The translations under genes were made by a program, and so were the position numbers. Positions 16,820 through 24,410 of a stretch of DNA of 28,842 nucleotides are shown in pieces. The notes beneath the pieces are model-generated. The model did not search any database, was not told the origin of the DNA, and saw only the letters and a program-made list of their open reading frames with translations. The stretch covers positions 1 to 28,842 of the forward strand of contig DITC01000051.1 in NCBI GenBank assembly GCA_002422685.1, given 5' to 3'. The first letter of the stretch is position 1, and each line of letters begins with the position of its first letter. The DNA comes from Thauera sp. UBA6194. GTDB lineage: Bacteria; Pseudomonadota; Gammaproteobacteria; Burkholderiales; Rhodocyclaceae.

Positions 16820-17524
16820 ATGAACGCGTCCCGCATCGCCCCCGTCGCCCTGTACCAGGAAGTTGCCGAACGCCTTCGGCAGCGCATCTTCGCGCACGAG
16901 CTGCCCCCTGGAACCTGGATCGACGAGCAGGCGCTGGCGGTGCATTACGGCATCTCGCGCACCCCGCTGCGCGAGGCGCTCAAGGTGCTGGCCTCGGAGG
17001 GCCTGGTGACGCTCAAGCCGCGCCGCGGCTGCTACGTGACCGAAATCTCCGAGCGCGATCTGGACGAAGTATTCAGCGTGATGTCGATGCTCGAGGGCGA
17101 ATGCGCGCGGCTTTCGGCCGCCAAGGCGACCGACGCCGACCTCGAGGGTCTGCGCGCCATCCACGCCGACCTCGAGCGCGCCGCGGCCGCGGCCGACATC
17201 GACCGCTTCTTCGAGGCCAACCAGGCATTTCACCTCGCGCTGCATCAGATCGCGGACAACCGCTGGCTGCTTCACGTGATCGAGGATCTGCGCAAGGTGA
17301 TCAAGCTGTCGCGCCACCACTCTTTGTTCTCGGAGGGGCGGCTGGAGCAGTCGCTGGCCGAACACCGCGACATCATGCACGCCCTGCTCGCGCGCGACGG
17401 CACGCAGGCCGAAGACAGGATGCGCAGGCACATCCTCAGCGGCCGCGCCGCGCTCGCCCGCATCGCCGAAACCCGCAGCCCGACCCCCGGCCTGAACGCG
17501 CCACCCCCTGCTCCGCAGCACTAG
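16820..17524 (+). CDS. GntR-family regulator, FCD (FadR C-terminal-like) subgroup
   Basis: A 234-residue repressor-type regulator. The N-terminal winged helix (~8-75) shows LYQEVAERLRQRIFAHELPPG, ISRTPLREALKVLASEGLV and the wing KPRRGCYVTEI. The all-helical FCD ligand domain (~80-215) carries the metal-binding pattern FFEANQAFH (His138), AEHRDIMHAL (His182) and RRHI (His204). Such domains bind organic acids or acyl-CoA-type ligands. I chose ATG 16820 (MNASRIAPVALYQE), which begins just before the HTH as is usual; the upstream ATG at 16742 lies inside the palindrome and would add 26 residues of low-complexity sequence. Divergent orientation to mcm makes this the likely regulator of the propionyl-CoA operon. 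Its stop codon overlaps that of the convergent gene. Confidence 0.92.
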   Translation: MNASRIAPVALYQEVAERLRQRIFAHELPPGTWIDEQALAVHYGISRTPLREALKVLASEGLVTLKPRRGCYVTEISERDLDEVFSVMSMLEGECARLSAAKATDADLEGLRAIHADLERAAAAADIDRFFEANQAFHLALHQIADNRWLLHVIEDLRKVIKLSRHHSLFSEGRLEQSLAEHRDIMHALLARDGTQAEDRMRRHILSGRAALARIAETRSPTPGLNAPPPAPQH

Positions 17525-18819
17525 CCGAGCGGCGGCGTACCCTCGCGCGTCACCAGCACCTGGTCGATGCGGTAGTTGTCGATGTCGACCACCTCGAACT
17601 TGTAGCCTGCATAGAGCACGGAGTCGGTGCGCTTGGGCACCTTGCGCAGGCGATACATCAGAAAGCCGGCCACGGTTTCGTAGTTCTGGAAGCCCTCGAA
17701 AACCTCGATGTCGAGCGCCTGCATGACGTCCTCGATCGGAGTCACACCATCGATCAGCCAGGAGTTGTCGTCGCGCTGCACGATGAGTTCTTCCTGGAAG
17801 GGGCTCACCAGGTCGCCCATCACCGTATTCATCACGTCCTGCAGCGATAACAGGCCGACCACCAGCGCGTACTCGTTGAGGATGAGGGCGAAGTCCTCCT
17901 TGGCCTCGCGGAAGTGCCCGAGCGCCTCGAACAAGGTGAGCGTATCGGGCAGCATCAGCACCTTGCGCACGATCGGCTGGGTGCGCAGCGACAGGTCCTG
18001 ACCCTGCACGATGCGCGGTAGGATGTCCTTGGAGTCGACATAGCCGATGACGCTGTCGATGCCGTCCTCGCACACCGGAAACTTGCCGTGCGGGTGCTCG
18101 GCGATCTTGCGTCGGATGCTCTCCTCGGATTCGGACAGGGTCAGGAAGACGATGCTCTCGCGCGAGGTCATCGCCGAGGGCACGATGCGCGAGTCGAGCT
18201 CGAACACGTTGCTGATCAGGTGCTGCTCCTGACGCAGCAGCGCACCGGCCTGCGCGCCGGCGTCGGCCATGGCCATGATGTCATCGGCGGTGATGTTCTC
18301 GATACGCGCGCTCGGCACCTTGAACCAGCGAAAGATGAGGTTGGCCGCACCGTTGAAGACCCACACCAGCGGCGCAAAAAGCCACATGCACACCTGCATC
18401 GGCTGCACCACGGCGACCGCGATGCGCTCGGGCTGCAGCATCGCCAGGCGCTTGGGCATCAGGTCGGCGAAGAGCACGAACAACGAGGTCACGAACACGA
18501 ACGAGAACACGAAGGTGACGGTAGCGAGCGAGGGGCCGTCGTAGAGCGGACGCAGGAGTTCGGCGACGTAGGGCGACAGCGCCTGCTCGCCGACCACGCC
18601 CCCCAGGATGGCGACGGCGTTGAGCCCGATCTGCACCACGGTGAAGAAGTTGCCCGGGCTGTCCTGCAGCGCCAGCACGCGCTGGGCGTTGAGCTGTCCG
18701 CCTTCGGCCATCAGGCGCAACTTGATCTTGCGCGAGGCCGCCAGCGAGATCTCGGACATGGAAAAGAAGGCGCTGGCTGCGATCAGCACCAGGATGACGA
18801 GCAGTTCATTGACAGGCAC
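17521..18819 (-). CDS. paeA: CNNM/CorC-type CBS-domain membrane protein, PaeA (YtfL)-like
   Basis: A 432-residue inner-membrane protein. The N-terminal DUF21 transmembrane domain (~1-190, about four hydrophobic segments) begins ELLVILVLIAASAFFSMSEISLAASRKIKL and continues FFTVVQIGLNAVAILGG, almost the same as E. coli YtfL, now named PaeA and linked to cadaverine/putrescine export. A CBS pair follows (~205-330; MTSRESIVFLTLSES, FPVCEDGIDSVIGYV, DFALILNEYALVVGL), and a CorC/HlyC domain closes the protein (~345-432). The start is GTG 18819 with AAGGAG 5 nt upstream. The related CNNM proteins handle magnesium, so the exact cargo is uncertain. It ends tail-to-tail with the GntR gene: both stop codons lie in the same CTAG. 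Confidence 0.88.
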   Translation of the reverse strand: MPVNELLVILVLIAASAFFSMSEISLAASRKIKLRLMAEGGQLNAQRVLALQDSPGNFFTVVQIGLNAVAILGGVVGEQALSPYVAELLRPLYDGPSLATVTFVFSFVFVTSLFVLFADLMPKRLAMLQPERIAVAVVQPMQVCMWLFAPLVWVFNGAANLIFRWFKVPSARIENITADDIMAMADAGAQAGALLRQEQHLISNVFELDSRIVPSAMTSRESIVFLTLSESEESIRRKIAEHPHGKFPVCEDGIDSVIGYVDSKDILPRIVQGQDLSLRTQPIVRKVLMLPDTLTLFEALGHFREAKEDFALILNEYALVVGLLSLQDVMNTVMGDLVSPFQEELIVQRDDNSWLIDGVTPIEDVMQALDIEVFEGFQNYETVAGFLMYRLRKVPKRTDSVLYAGYKFEVVDIDNYRIDQVLVTREGTPPLG

Positions 18820-18925
18820 GACGACTCCTTTGGGATGAAGGCCCCGCCGGAAGGCAAAACCAGAATCGAGGCAGCGAGTCTATCACCGCCACCGGGCGCC
18901 CATCCGGCACCACGGACGGTCGACG

Positions 18926-18959
18926 AAAAACCCGCCCGGCGCAGGTGCGCGGGGCGGGT
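18926..18959 (-). terminator. Intrinsic terminator after actP
   Basis: On the minus strand ACCCGCCC (18952-18959) pairs with GGGCGGGT (18930-18937), with an inner GCGC/GCGC stem, followed by a run of five T residues (A-run 18926-18930). It lies 39 bp past the actP stop. The rest of 18820-18997 holds no gene and no other clear signal. Confidence 0.85.
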
Positions 18960-18997
18960 CGGGGATGCAGCGCGGCTAAGGGAGCCGCGCAGATCGA

Positions 18998-20680
18998 TCA
19001 GTGGGACGAGGCGGTCGCGGCGCCGACGCCGGTCTGGGCGCGCACGTACTGATCCTCGAAGGCTTCCTTCTCGGCCTCGGCTGCCTTGCTCTTGTCGAGC
19101 GTCGAGAACAGCCAGGTCATGAAGAAGGCGATCGGCATCGAGAATAGCGCCGGCTGGGTGTAGGGGAAGATCGCCGAGGCGTTGCCCAGCACATCCACCC
19201 ACACCGACTTCGACAGCAGCACGAACAGCACCGCGCTGATGAGGCCGGAGTAGCCGCCCACCAGGGCGCCCTTGGTGGTCAGGCCCTTCCAGTACATCGA
19301 CAGGATCAGCACCGGGAAGTTGGCCGAAGCCGCCACGCCGAAGGCGAGCGCGACCATGAACGCGATGTTCATCTTCTCGAAGGCCATGCCGAGCAGCACC
19401 GCAACGATGCCGAGGCCGATGGTGGCGAACTTCGACACCTTGAGCTCGGTGGCCTCGTTGGCCTTGCCCTTCATGATCACGCGCGAGTAGATGTCGTGCG
19501 AGATCGCGGAGGCGCCCGCCAGCGCCAGGCCCGCCACCACCGCGAGGATGGTCGCGAACGCCACCGCCGACAGGAAGCCGAGCAGCAGGTTGCCGCCGAC
19601 CGCGTTGGCCAGGTGCATGGCAATCATGTTGCCGCCGCCGATGACCTTGCCGCCGATCTCGCCGCCCTCGAAGAACTGCGGGTTCTGGCCGACGATGATG
19701 ATCGCGCACAGGCCCATGATGGCGATGACGTTGAAGAAGTAGGCGACGATGCCCGAGGCGTAGAGCACCGACTTGCGCGCTTCCTTGGCGTCGGTCACGG
19801 TGAAGAAGCGCATCAGGATGTGCGGCAGGCCGGCGGTGCCGAACATCAGGCCGAGGCCGAGCGAGATCGCGGTGACCGGGTCGGCGAGCAGGCTGCCGGG
19901 GTTGAGCAGCTTCTCACCCAGCTTGTGCACTTCCATCGCACGCGTGGTCAGCTCGTCGAACGAGAAGCCGAACTGGCTGAACGCGAGCACGCCCACCGCA
20001 GTGCCGCCGATCAGCAGCATGCAGGCCTTGATGATCTGCACCCAGGTGGTGGCGACCATGCCGCCGAAGGTCACGTACACCATCATCAGCGCGCCGACGA
20101 CGACGAGCGCGATGTTGTAGTCGAGACCGAACAGCAGCTTGATGAGCTGGCCGGCACCGACCATCTGCGCGACCAGGTAGAAGCACACCACGGTCAGCGA
20201 GCTGATCGCCGCCATCGTGCGCACCTTGCCCTGGTCGAGGCGGTAGGCGGTGATGTCGGCGAAGGTGAACTTGCCCAGGTTGCGCAGGCGCTCCGCCATC
20301 ATGAACAGGATGATCGGCCAGCCCACGAAGAAGGACAGCATGTAGATGTAGGCATCGACACCCTGCGCGTACATCATCGCGGTGAGACCCAGCAGCGTGG
20401 CCGCGGACATGTAGTCACCCGCGATCGCGAGGCCGTTCTGGAAGCCGGTGATGCCGCCGCCGGCAGTGTAGAAGTCGGCGGTCGACTTGGTGCGGCTGGC
20501 CGCCCAGTAGGTGATGCCCAGGGTCATCAGCACGAACACGAAGAACATGCCGATGGCGTGGAGGTTGAGCGGCTGCTTCTCGGTCGCATCCATCGCCGGA
20601 CCGGCGGCGAGCGCGAGCGGGCTGACGGACAGGGCCAGCAGGCCGGCGCCGAGGCGGGTATTGAGCTTGGCAGTCATCAT
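18998..20680 (-). CDS. actP: Cation/acetate symporter ActP
   Basis: A 560-residue sodium:solute symporter family transporter for acetate and other short monocarboxylates such as glycolate or propionate. A cleavable-looking signal (MMTAKLNTRLGAGLLALSVS, ending ALA-AGPA near residue 26) precedes about 13 hydrophobic segments. Landmarks are DFYTAGGGITGFQNGLAIAGDYMSAATLLG, GLMFGTAGLPHILMRFFTV and SANFPVLILSMYWKGLTTKG, all typical of ActP. Length is as in E. coli (549). The ATG at 20680 overlaps the stop codon of the upstream DUF485 gene by four bases, with AAGGA as ribosome site inside that gene, so the two are coupled. Acetate or propionate taken up here would feed the acyl-CoA pathways nearby. 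Confidence 0.95.
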   Translation of the reverse strand: MMTAKLNTRLGAGLLALSVSPLALAAGPAMDATEKQPLNLHAIGMFFVFVLMTLGITYWAASRTKSTADFYTAGGGITGFQNGLAIAGDYMSAATLLGLTAMMYAQGVDAYIYMLSFFVGWPIILFMMAERLRNLGKFTFADITAYRLDQGKVRTMAAISSLTVVCFYLVAQMVGAGQLIKLLFGLDYNIALVVVGALMMVYVTFGGMVATTWVQIIKACMLLIGGTAVGVLAFSQFGFSFDELTTRAMEVHKLGEKLLNPGSLLADPVTAISLGLGLMFGTAGLPHILMRFFTVTDAKEARKSVLYASGIVAYFFNVIAIMGLCAIIIVGQNPQFFEGGEIGGKVIGGGNMIAMHLANAVGGNLLLGFLSAVAFATILAVVAGLALAGASAISHDIYSRVIMKGKANEATELKVSKFATIGLGIVAVLLGMAFEKMNIAFMVALAFGVAASANFPVLILSMYWKGLTTKGALVGGYSGLISAVLFVLLSKSVWVDVLGNASAIFPYTQPALFSMPIAFFMTWLFSTLDKSKAAEAEKEAFEDQYVRAQTGVGAATASSH

Positions 20681-20997
20681 TTTTCGTCCTTCCAGGCGGC
20701 CTTGACGAGCTCCTTGTTGATGTCGTCGAACTCGCCGTTGGCGCGGCGGACGTACACCAGGGTCAGGATCCAGAAAAAGATGAACTGCAACAGCCCGGCC
20801 AGGATGCCGAAGGTGAGGTTGCTGCCCTCGAACAGGCGCTTGCCGATGATCTCGGGCGCAAAGGCCACGAGCAGCACGAAGCCGTAGAAGACGATCAGGA
20901 CGATCGCCGCGAGAATGCCCGCAAAGCGGGTCCGCTTGGACACCAGTTCCGCAAAACGCGGATTGCGCCGGATGTGCGCATACATCGAGCTAGACAC
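20677..20997 (-). CDS. yjcH: DUF485 inner-membrane protein YjcH
   Basis: A 106-residue partner gene of actP with two transmembrane segments (~25-45 and ~60-80). It matches E. coli YjcH: RNPRFAELVSKRTRFAGILA near the N-terminus and YVRRANGEFDDINKELV at the end. GTG 20997 is the best start: GGAGGGAG lies directly upstream, and VSSSMYAHI aligns residue for residue with the YjcH N-terminus (MNGTIYQRI). The ATG at 20985 would lose four residues and is 15 nt from any Shine-Dalgarno. Its molecular role is unknown, but the yjcH-actP pair is conserved in many proteobacteria. It is first in this minus-strand operon. Confidence 0.93.
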   Translation of the reverse strand: MSSSMYAHIRRNPRFAELVSKRTRFAGILAAIVLIVFYGFVLLVAFAPEIIGKRLFEGSNLTFGILAGLLQFIFFWILTLVYVRRANGEFDDINKELVKAAWKDEK

Positions 20998-21089
20998 TTT
21001 CTCCCTCCCATGGATAAGCAACGCTGAAACGCTAGCCTCCACCCTCCTCTGCCGACCGCCCCGTCTGCCGCAGGCCGTATCGAGCGAGC

Positions 21090-21132
21090 GGATGATATAT
21101 CATCCATAAGACTCCATACACGTCCGTATGGA
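21090..21132. promoter_or_regulatory. Palindromes in the divergent yjcH-actP / enoyl-CoA hydratase promoter region
   Basis: This AT-rich island in an otherwise GC-rich intergenic region (20998-21160) holds a perfect 16-bp palindrome GGATGATATATCATCC (21090-21105). Next to it is an inverted repeat TCCATAC-n6-GTATGGA (21113-21132). The hexamer TCCATA also occurs at 21103-21108, exactly 10 bp before the 21113 copy. The same half-site builds the palindrome in front of mcm. I could not fix promoter hexamers with confidence for either gene. Confidence 0.55.
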
Positions 21133-21160
21133 AAAATTTTATTTATCGAAAACCCCTCCC

Positions 21161-21943
21161 ATGAGCACACGCATCGACCTCGAAATCGGCGACGGACTCG
21201 CCACCGTCACCTTGCACAATCCCGCCAAGCTCAATGCGGTGAATGCCGCGATGTGGCGCGGCCTGTCCGCAGCGATGGCGCAGATTGCCGGCGACGACAG
21301 CGTGCGCTGCGTGATCGTGCGCGGCGCCGGCGACGAGGCCTTCGCGGCGGGCGGCGACATCGAGGAGTTCCTGCGCGTGCGCGCCAACGTCGAGGACGCG
21401 CTGCACTACCACGAGGACCTGGTGGCGAGCGCGCTGAATGCGATCCGCGACTGCGCCGTGCCCACCGTGGCCGCCATTCGCGGCGCCTGCATCGGCGGCG
21501 GGCTGGAGATCGCGGGCTGCTGCGACATCCGCATCGCCGGCGAGTCGTCACGCTTCGGCGCGCCGATCAACCGCCTGGGGTTCTCGATGTATCCAGGGGA
21601 GATGGCCGGCCTGCTCGCGCTGGTGGGGCCGGCGGTGGTGCTGGAGATCCTGCTCGAGGGGCGCATCCTGAACGCGCGCGAGGCACTGCAGAAGGGCCTG
21701 CTGTCGCGCGTGGTCGATGACGAGAAGGTGTTCGAGGAAGCGGCCGCATGCGCGGCGCGCATCTGCGCAGGCGCGCCGCTGGTGGCGCGCTGGCACAAGC
21801 AGTGGGTGAAGCGGCTGATGGACGGCGGCGCACTGAGCGACGCCGAAAAGCGCGAGGCCTTCGCGTTCCTCGATACCGAGGATTACCGCGAAGGCCTCGA
21901 AGCGTTCCTGGCCAAGCGGCCGCCGGTGTTTCGGGGACGCTGA
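21161..21943 (+). CDS. Enoyl-CoA hydratase/isomerase-family protein
   Basis: A 260-residue crotonase-fold acyl-CoA enzyme. The oxyanion-hole segments are present: FAAGGDIEEF at 61-70 and GACIGGGLEIAGCCDIRIAG at 108-127. Glu116 in GGGLE fits the first catalytic Glu of enoyl-CoA hydratase (Glu144 in the rat enzyme). The second Glu (Glu164, normally P-E-x-x-L-G) is replaced: the segment reads APINRLGFSMYPGE, with Ile136 at that place. A simple hydratase mechanism is therefore doubtful, and isomerase, decarboxylase or hydrolase activity is possible. ATG 21161 was chosen because the family starts about 8 residues before IGDGLATVTL; no good ribosome site is visible, and ATG 21128 would add 11 residues from within an inverted repeat. 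It is divergent from yjcH-actP and convergent to the TolC gene 15 bp away. Confidence 0.88.
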   Translation: MSTRIDLEIGDGLATVTLHNPAKLNAVNAAMWRGLSAAMAQIAGDDSVRCVIVRGAGDEAFAAGGDIEEFLRVRANVEDALHYHEDLVASALNAIRDCAVPTVAAIRGACIGGGLEIAGCCDIRIAGESSRFGAPINRLGFSMYPGEMAGLLALVGPAVVLEILLEGRILNAREALQKGLLSRVVDDEKVFEEAAACAARICAGAPLVARWHKQWVKRLMDGGALSDAEKREAFAFLDTEDYREGLEAFLAKRPPVFRGR

Positions 21944-21958
21944 CGGGACAGCGCGCGC

Positions 21959-23458
21959 TCAGTCGCGCTGGGGTGTCGTCGGCTGCGCCGAGGGGGCCGG
22001 GGCACGGCCTGCGCCCGCCTCGCGCATGGCCTCAGCGAACAGTGCCTCCTTGTCGATCTGCAGCGGCGTCGGTGCCTCGGGTGGGCACAGCTCGGCCGCA
22101 TCGACGCCACTGCGATCCTGGCCGAGCTCGGCCGGCGTCGGCAGATCGTTGCGCGCCACCTCCAGCGTGTTGAGCAGGCGCCCCATCCCGGCCAGCGTGC
22201 GCGCCTCGGCGATTGCGAGGTCGTAGCGCGCGCTGGTGTAGGCGCGGCGGGCCTGGAAGTACTCGTTCTCGGTGTCGAGCAAGTCGAGCAGGGTGCGCTG
22301 GCCGATGTCGAATTGCTGGCGGTAGGCCTCGCGCGCCTTGGCGATCGAGAGCTGGTGCTGGTCGAGATAGCCGATCTGTTCCTGGAGACGCTGGCTGTCG
22401 TTGTAGGCGATCGACAGGGTCTGGCGGATGTCGCGGCAGGCCTTCTCGCGCAGGTCGCGCGCCTGGTTCAGCGACTCTGCAGCCTGGCGGATGCGCGCCT
22501 GGTCGGAGCCGCCGCGGAACAGGTTGTAGTTGAGCACGACCTCGACCACGCCCTCGCGCGACCGTCCATCGATGCCATCCAGATTGTGATCCACCGACTG
22601 GCGTGCGCGCAGGTCGACGCGTGGGTGATTGGCGGCACGGCGGGCTTCGATATCGGCCTGGCCGGCGCGCACGTTCTCGATGGCGGCGGCGAGCGCAGGG
22701 CTGGCGCCGAGGGCGGCCTTGACCGCGTCCGCGACCGTCGGCGGCAGGCCATCGGTACCGACGAGACGGTCGGGCAGCGCCGGCAGCGCGTCCGCGGGCG
22801 CCTCGCCGACCAGGCGCAGGTAGCGTGCGCTGACGTCATGCAGGTTCGACACCTCGGTCAGCAGGTTGGATTCGGCGAGCGCGAGACGGCCGCTGGCCTG
22901 CTCGAGGTCGACCCGACGCCCCACCCCTGCCGCGGTGCGCTCGGCGATCTGGTCGTACACCCGCCGGTGCTCGACGTAGTTGTCCTTGGCGAGCTGCACC
23001 AGTTCGCGATAACGCAGTACGTCGGCGTAAGCGCGCACGGTTTCGAGCGCGGCCGTCTCCGACGCATCCACCACCTCGTAGTAGCGCGCCAGGCGGGCGA
23101 AACCCAGGCGCGACACCTCGCTGCGGGTGAGGAAACCGTCGTACAGCATCTGGTTGAGGGACAGCGCCGCGCCGCGACGGGTATATCGCTCGGTCGCCTC
23201 GCCCGGGAGGTCCTGGCGCTCGCGGCCGACACCGGCATTGAGGTCGATCTGCGGCAGGTAGCCGCCGCGCGCCACATCCTGTTCCGCGCCCGCGGCCTGG
23301 AAGGCGTGCCAGCGTGCCTGCACTTCGGGGTTCGTACCGACCGCCTTGAGCGCGGCTTCGCGCAATGCCGCAGGCACCGATTCCGCCAGCGCCGTGCCGT
23401 GCAGCGCGAAAAGCACTGCGATGACGCAGGTGCGGCGGAGGTTCTTGTGGAGGTCCAT
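21959..23458 (-). CDS. TolC-family outer-membrane channel of a type I secretion system (LapE-like)
   Basis: A 499-residue outer-membrane efflux/secretion protein. A signal peptide (MDLHKNLRRTCVIAVLFALH, cleavage after ALA near residue 26) precedes two OEP repeats rich in long helices. The first includes GYLPQIDLNAGVGRERQDL and a short ALSLNQMLYDGF strand. The second includes NHPRVDLRARQSVDHNLDG and EVVLNYNLFRGGSDQARIRQ. The helical QQFDIGQRTLLDLLDTENEYFQARRAY stretch is typical of the secretion-type TolC (AggA/LapE). ATG 23458 has AGGA about 10 nt upstream. It is divergent from lapG-lapD and close to an RTX adhesin gene, so it is the likely exit pore in which that adhesin is anchored. The ABC transporter and membrane-fusion partners are not in this window. 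Confidence 0.88.
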   Translation of the reverse strand: MDLHKNLRRTCVIAVLFALHGTALAESVPAALREAALKAVGTNPEVQARWHAFQAAGAEQDVARGGYLPQIDLNAGVGRERQDLPGEATERYTRRGAALSLNQMLYDGFLTRSEVSRLGFARLARYYEVVDASETAALETVRAYADVLRYRELVQLAKDNYVEHRRVYDQIAERTAAGVGRRVDLEQASGRLALAESNLLTEVSNLHDVSARYLRLVGEAPADALPALPDRLVGTDGLPPTVADAVKAALGASPALAAAIENVRAGQADIEARRAANHPRVDLRARQSVDHNLDGIDGRSREGVVEVVLNYNLFRGGSDQARIRQAAESLNQARDLREKACRDIRQTLSIAYNDSQRLQEQIGYLDQHQLSIAKAREAYRQQFDIGQRTLLDLLDTENEYFQARRAYTSARYDLAIAEARTLAGMGRLLNTLEVARNDLPTPAELGQDRSGVDAAELCPPEAPTPLQIDKEALFAEAMREAGAGRAPAPSAQPTTPQRD

Positions 23459-23683
23459 GTTGTTCGAGTCCTTATCGACGCGGCACACTGAGGCCGCGGT
23501 TACGTCATTAGATCAAGATTCAGGGTGTGCTCCGGGCACTCAAACGCGCCCCGAGTGACGCTTTGCACAAAAGGCATCAACTTGTTGCCGCAGCCGTGTG
23601 CCAGGTCACGCCACGAACCTGCTGCCGGCGACCCCGCAGGCACGAATCGCCCATAATCGGGCTCAGCCCCACCGCGCCCGCCG
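23459..23683. promoter_or_regulatory. Divergent tolC-like / lapG intergenic region
   Basis: These 225 bases hold the promoters of both genes. CATAAT (23652-23657) is a good -10 hexamer for lapG, but no matching -35 is seen 17 bp upstream. On the minus strand TCTAAT (23507-23512) is a good -10 for the TolC gene, again without a clear -35. Activator-dependent promoters are therefore possible. No longer palindrome or gene is visible. Confidence 0.35.
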
Positions 23684-24379
23684 ATGCTCCACGCCCTCCT
23701 CGCCCATCTTCGCCGGCTGTATCAAGCCGCCGCACTCGCCGCCTTCGTCGGCAGCCTGTCGCTCGTGCTGGCGTCGGCAGACGGCGCACGCATGGAGGAG
23801 ATTGCCCGCGCGCGCTACGGCGAGGCAGTCGCAGCCGCCGTGCGTGACTGGCGGGCGCTGATCTTCGATCCGACGATCGATGACGAGCGCGAGCGGCTGA
23901 CGCGGGTAAATACGTTCTTCAACCGCCGCCTGCGCTTTGACGATGACATCAAGGTGTGGAAGGAGGCCGACTACTGGGCCACACCGCTGGAGTCGATAGC
24001 GCTCGGCGCAGGAGACTGCGAAGATTTTGCGATCGCGAAGTATGCCAGTTTGCTGATTTCCGGCATATCCTCCGAGCGACTTCGCCTGATTTACGTTCGC
24101 GCCCGCATCGGCGGACCGCAGAGCAAAGTATCCCAAGCGCATATGGTGCTCGGTTACTACCCGACGCCCGACGCAGAACCGCTCATCCTCGACAATCTGG
24201 TGAGCGAGATCCGTCCCGCCAGCCGCCGCCCCGATCTGTTCCCGATTTTCAGCTTCACCAGCGAGGGGCTCTGGGTACAGGGCGCGAGCACCAGCTCCGC
24301 CGACCCCACTGCCCGCCTCTCGCGCTGGCGTAGCGTGCTGCAGCGCATGCGCGCTGAAGGTCTGGACCTTCAACAATGA
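23684..24379 (+). CDS. lapG: LapG periplasmic cysteine protease (adhesin-releasing)
   Basis: A 231-residue bacterial transglutaminase-like cysteine protease. In the Lap system it cuts the N-terminal anchor of the surface adhesin and frees it from the cell. A hydrophobic N-terminal segment (~12-31) directs export. The catalytic triad is Cys112 (AGDCEDFAIAKY), His153 (SQAHMVLGYY) and Asp170 (LILDNL). Asp111 and Glu113 flanking the Cys match the calcium-binding residues of the Pseudomonas protein. KEADYWATPLESIALG just before the Cys is a further family block. The start at 23684 has no good ribosome site but gives the normal length. It is 31 bp upstream of lapD, which regulates it. The target adhesin is probably the RTX protein at the right edge. 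Confidence 0.94.
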   Translation: MLHALLAHLRRLYQAAALAAFVGSLSLVLASADGARMEEIARARYGEAVAAAVRDWRALIFDPTIDDERERLTRVNTFFNRRLRFDDDIKVWKEADYWATPLESIALGAGDCEDFAIAKYASLLISGISSERLRLIYVRARIGGPQSKVSQAHMVLGYYPTPDAEPLILDNLVSEIRPASRRPDLFPIFSFTSEGLWVQGASTSSADPTARLSRWRSVLQRMRAEGLDLQQ

Positions 24380-24410
24380 ACCCGCAACGCCCTCTCCGGA
24401 GCCGCCCGCC

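Noticed and set aside
17521..17524. Possible sequencing error or frameshift at the overlapping stop codons
   Set aside because: Both proteins end at their natural family lengths, so the overlap is genuine.
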